This document shows, piece after piece, positions 61,486-64,000 of a stretch of 64,000 nt of DNA. The notes under the pieces are model-generated. The model did not search any database, was not told the origin of the DNA, and worked only from the letters and a program-made list of their open reading frames with translations. Origin of the DNA: an uncultured Oscillospiraceae bacterium (GTDB lineage: Bacteria; Bacillota; Clostridia; Oscillospirales; Oscillospiraceae); contig CAKTPM010000003.1 of NCBI GenBank assembly GCA_934591705.1, positions 40,533 to 104,532 on the forward strand, written 5' to 3'. How positions within the stretch are numbered: the stretch's first letter is position 1; each line of letters opens with the position of its first letter. Made by a program: the position numbers and the translations under genes.

Positions 61486-62529
61486 TCACAGGTTTTCGAC
61501 GGTCTGAAACTGCAGCAGGGTGGTCTGCTCATAGCGCTCTCCCCGGCGCAGCACCGTGCCGGGGAAATGCGAAAACGCCGGCGTGCAGGGGAAGTGCTGG
61601 GGCTCCAGGCAAAAGCCGCTGCGCTGCTCATAGCGGACGCCGCCCTTGCCGGGAGGCGTGCCATCCCCCAAGAAGTTGCCGCTGTAAAACTGCAGGCCCG
61701 GCTGGGTGGTGACCAGCTGCATGGCGATGCCGCTCTGGGGCGCATAGGCCAGCGCCGCCGGGGCCGCGCCGGGGCGCAGCACATAGCAGTGGTCATAGCC
61801 GTTGACCAGCTCCATCTGCTCTGCGCGGATGGGAAAGCCGCTCCCGATGCGCCGCATGCACCGCAGATCCAGAGGTGTGCCCTCCACCGGCAGAAGCTGC
61901 CCCGTGGGGCAAAAGTCGTCCGCCGTCTCCAAAAACGCCTCTGCGGCGATCTGCAGGAGCTGCCCGTCCACGGTGCCGCTCTGGTGGCCCGCCAAATTGA
62001 AGTAGCTGTGGTTGGTGAGGTTGATGACCGTGTCGGCGGTGGCCACCGCCTCATATTTCATGCTCAGCACATTGTTCTCGTCCAGGGTGTAGAGCACCGT
62101 GACATCCACGGCGCCGGGATAACCCTCCTCGCCGTCGGGGCTGTGGTAGGTAAAGCGCAGGCCGCCGCTGCCCACGCTGCCGTCGAACACCCGGTGGCTC
62201 CAGGTGCCGTGGCGGTGGTTGGGGCCATCGTTTGCCTCCAGGCGGTGCTCCCGGCCGTGGAGCATAAAGCTGCTGCCCCGGATGCGGCCGGCATAGCGGC
62301 CCACAAAGGCGCCGAAGTAGCCGTCGGGAGCGCTCTCATAGCCCGCCAGGTCGTCGAAGCCCAGGACGATGTCCACGCTCCGCCCCTGCCGGTCCGGTAC
62401 CCGCAGAGACCGCAGCACGCAGCCGTAATCCAAAAAATCGGCCTGCACGCCGTTTTCATTTTCCAGCGTATACTGTGTCACGCTCTGGCCCTGACGGGTC
62501 ACGCCGAAGCTCCGGCTCTGCAGTCGCAC
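61486..62529 (-). CDS. galM: Aldose 1-epimerase (galactose mutarotase)
   Basis: A 347-residue epimerase interconverting alpha and beta sugar anomers. The catalytic His is in LTNHSYFNLAGH, the second His in GPNHRHG, and the catalytic Glu in FCLEPQHFP. The start is a GTG at 62529 next to a ggaggag tract, and a clear promoter lies upstream. No other galactose gene is near. It is divergent from the thioredoxin gene. Confidence 0.93.
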   Translation of the reverse strand: MRLQSRSFGVTRQGQSVTQYTLENENGVQADFLDYGCVLRSLRVPDRQGRSVDIVLGFDDLAGYESAPDGYFGAFVGRYAGRIRGSSFMLHGREHRLEANDGPNHRHGTWSHRVFDGSVGSGGLRFTYHSPDGEEGYPGAVDVTVLYTLDENNVLSMKYEAVATADTVINLTNHSYFNLAGHQSGTVDGQLLQIAAEAFLETADDFCPTGQLLPVEGTPLDLRCMRRIGSGFPIRAEQMELVNGYDHCYVLRPGAAPAALAYAPQSGIAMQLVTTQPGLQFYSGNFLGDGTPPGKGGVRYEQRSGFCLEPQHFPCTPAFSHFPGTVLRRGERYEQTTLLQFQTVENL

Positions 62530-62561
62530 GGCTCCTCCCCCCCTCTCTCATTCGGCTCGCC

Positions 62562-62590
62562 ATTGTAGCAAATTCTCGGCGGCTTTGCAA
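62562..62590 (-). promoter_or_regulatory. Promoter of galM
   Basis: On the minus strand, TTGCAA and TACAAT are 17 bp apart. Confidence 0.8.
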
Positions 62591-62684
62591 TAAAAAACTT
62601 TTTTCTGTTGCATTTATCACTTCTAATTTCGACGCATTTCGGGTAGACTATAGGGGAATAAAGCTGCAAAGGAGGCATTTTCCC

Positions 62685-62990
62685 ATGGCAATTATCCATG
62701 TTGACGCCGAAAATTTCGATGAGGTGGTGCTCCGGAGTCAGGAGCCGGTGCTGGTGGACTTCTGGGCCACCTGGTGCGGCCCCTGCCAGATGCTGGCCCC
62801 GGTGCTGGAGGATCTCAGCGCCCAGGACGGCGTGAAGATCGCCAAGGTGGATGTGGACAAGGAGCCCCAGCTGGCCATGGCCTTTGACATCGTCAGCATT
62901 CCCACGCTGCTGGTGTTCAAGGGCGGCAAGCTGGTCAACAAGTCCGTGGGCCTGGCGGACATAAGCGCCCTGCGCAGATTGATGGCCTAA
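62685..62990 (+). CDS. trxA: Thioredoxin
   Basis: A 101-residue thioredoxin with the active site WCGPC (about residues 28-32) and the cis-Pro in VSIPTLLVFKGG. It reduces protein disulfides in the cytosol. The start has aaaggagg at 9 bases; the reading frame is open upstream but has no ribosome site. It is followed by a terminator. Confidence 0.96.
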   Translation: MAIIHVDAENFDEVVLRSQEPVLVDFWATWCGPCQMLAPVLEDLSAQDGVKIAKVDVDKEPQLAMAFDIVSIPTLLVFKGGKLVNKSVGLADISALRRLMA

Positions 62991-63011
62991 GCGCCCGCTC
63001 TCTTCAAAGGC

Positions 63012-63046
63012 GCCCTCGACCCCTTCGGGTCGGGGGCCTTTTCTTT
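63012..63046 (+). terminator. Terminator after trxA
   Basis: A ccctcgaccc / gggtcggggg stem is followed by ccttttcttttt. Confidence 0.88.
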
Positions 63047-63070
63047 TTCCGGGGCCGCCGCCCAGCCCTC

Positions 63071-63643
63071 TCAGAGGATGTGCTTTAGCGGCTCCCGGCG
63101 ATCCTTCTCGAGCTTATTGGCGTAGCGCTCCTCCTCGCTGAACACGCACCCGCAGTATTTTTGCAGATAGAGCCCCAGCTCCCGGGCCTCTTGCTGGCCC
63201 TCCCGGAAGCCCGGGCGAAAATCCCGGTAGAGGAACTGCACACCGTAGACCTCCGCCATGCGCCGGGCCGTTTCCGCCAGGAGCTCATGGTTCTGATAGG
63301 GGCTCACCAAAAGGGTGGTGGTGAAGCTCTCAAAGCCGTTCTCCGCGGCGTAGCGGGCGGTCTGCTCCAGGCGCATGGCATAGCATTTCCCGCAGCGGTG
63401 GTCTATATCCGCCGCCACGGCCCGGCAGAAGTCCCGCAGGCCATAGTCCTCCTGGACCACCAGCTCCACCCCCACGGAGGGGGCGTAGGCCATGAGGGTG
63501 TCCCGGCGGGCCTTATATTCCATATAGGGGTGGATGTTGGGGTTGTACCAATAGCTCACCGGCTCGATGCCCTCGGCCCGCAGCTGCCGGATGCAGCTCA
63601 CCGAGCAGGGGGCGCAGCAGGTGTGCAGCAAAACTTTTTTCAT
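63071..63643 (-). CDS. queH: Epoxyqueuosine reductase QueH
   Basis: A 190-residue enzyme of the DUF208/QueH family, which reduces epoxyqueuosine to queuosine in tRNA without cobalamin. The Cys pair HTCCAPC (residues 7-13), DHRCGKCYAMRL and the late QKYCGCVFSEEER supply the cluster ligands. Length and motif order match the family. No other queuosine gene is in the window. Confidence 0.93.
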   Translation of the reverse strand: MKKVLLHTCCAPCSVSCIRQLRAEGIEPVSYWYNPNIHPYMEYKARRDTLMAYAPSVGVELVVQEDYGLRDFCRAVAADIDHRCGKCYAMRLEQTARYAAENGFESFTTTLLVSPYQNHELLAETARRMAEVYGVQFLYRDFRPGFREGQQEARELGLYLQKYCGCVFSEEERYANKLEKDRREPLKHIL

Positions 63644-63684
63644 GGCTTTCCTTTCACGCAGGGGGTTTTTACTTCTCTACCCCT

Positions 63685-63713
63685 TTTATACCACGCCTGC
63701 CCGGCGCGTGCAA
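63685..63713 (-). promoter_or_regulatory. Promoter of queH
   Basis: On the minus strand, TTGCAC and TATAAA are 17 bp apart, about 40 bases upstream of the ATG. Confidence 0.75.
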
Positions 63714-63926
63714 GAGCGGCGGGGCACGAATTGTCAAGAAAACCGCACCGCCGCCCCTTTTCTTGGGGCCGGGTTTCTGCTATGATGCAGAGGCAGCAGG
63801 AATTTCCGCAATTTTAAGTCGTTCTTTGCATTTTGTGCCGTGCTCCGCCGTCATGTTTTGGGGCCCGGCGGGATATGCTGGAACAGAGGACTCTTCCCCC
63901 CGGGAGAGAGAAAAGGAGAAAAGCAA

Positions 63927-64000
63927 ATGGAAAAGAAAGCAGTTGTCAAGAATTATATTTTCCTGGGCATCATGCTGGGCGCCATGGTGCTGGGCGCCAT
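63927..64000 (+). CDS. Membrane protein, 3' partial (possible transporter)
   Basis: Only the first 24 residues are inside the window. They give a short basic start (MEKKAVVKNY) and the beginning of a hydrophobic helix with repeated G-A-M-V-L-G units. This resembles the N-terminus of sodium/dicarboxylate-type symporters, but the stretch is too short for a family call. The aaggag site 8 bases upstream supports the start. Confidence 0.55.
   Translation, partial: MEKKAVVKNYIFLGIMLGAMVLGA

Overview
The window reads as a chromosomal segment of a GC-rich, spore-forming Clostridia, most like the Oscillospiraceae (Oscillibacter/Dysosmobacter/Vescimonas-type gut bacteria). The evidence is a Gram-positive gene set (CtsR/McsA/ClpC, RNase Y, BlaI/BlaR-like pair, MraZ-first division cluster), a MurE with the DNPR motif expected for meso-diaminopimelate, and two sporulation/germination genes (SpoIVB and a GerA/SpoVAF-type protein). 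No rRNA, integrase, transposase or CRISPR array is visible; one tRNA-Ser(GGA) is present.

Layout. 1-4.7 kb: a HAD phosphatase cut by the window edge, an MFS carrier, GDPD, RsmD, CoaD and a small coiled-coil protein, all on +. 4.7-18 kb: a division and cell wall (dcw) cluster in the order mraZ-rsmH-ftsL-like-PBP(PASTA)-murE-mraY-ftsW-murG-murA-ftsQ-ftsZ, with no murF, murD, murC, murB, ddl or ftsA. 18-20.5 kb: spoIVB converging on a GerA/SpoVAF-type gene. 20.5-25.3 kb: minus-strand genes for asparaginase, an SbcD-like phosphoesterase, YbaK, YmdB and an amidase lipoprotein. 25.4-31.2 kb: a solute-binding lipoprotein overlapping a hybrid histidine kinase, then a BlaI/M56-peptidase pair with clear BlaI operators. 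31.3-38.3 kb: a diguanylate cyclase of different base usage, a SulP permease, an ECF sigma/anti-sigma pair and a large unknown membrane protein.

38.4-42 kb is a CtsR-controlled ctsR-mcsA-clpC operon without mcsB. 42-48.6 kb holds a pyridoxal-kinase-like gene, an AAT-type aminotransferase, an Smr peptide, a YfcE phosphodiesterase, YgiQ, a histidine phosphatase and a PyrF-like protein that has lost the catalytic residues. 48.7-52.6 kb holds a 59-residue protein and a 1156-residue MacB-type ABC transporter with a Gly-Thr repeat linker. 52.6-53.15 kb holds tRNA-Ser followed by a tandem array in which the tRNA 3' end is repeated twice. 53.2-64 kb holds a flavoprotein, RNase Y, a wall amidase, RlmI, YcxB-like, cyclophilin, SmpB, a LysR regulator, a SLOG protein, a TSCPD protein, GalM, thioredoxin, QueH and the start of a membrane protein.

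Most of the window is ordinary core chromosome. The parts most worth a second look are the tRNA-Ser tail array, the catalytically stripped OMP-decarboxylase homologue, the BlaR-like protease carrying a duplicated non-penicillin-binding sensor domain, the solute-binding-protein/hybrid-kinase pair, and a tandem NrdR-box-like site upstream of mraZ whose core 12-mer recurs at the ftsZ promoter. Promoters and terminators below were picked by eye from -35/-10 hexamers at 16-18 bp spacing and from hairpins with a T-run; none has been tested.
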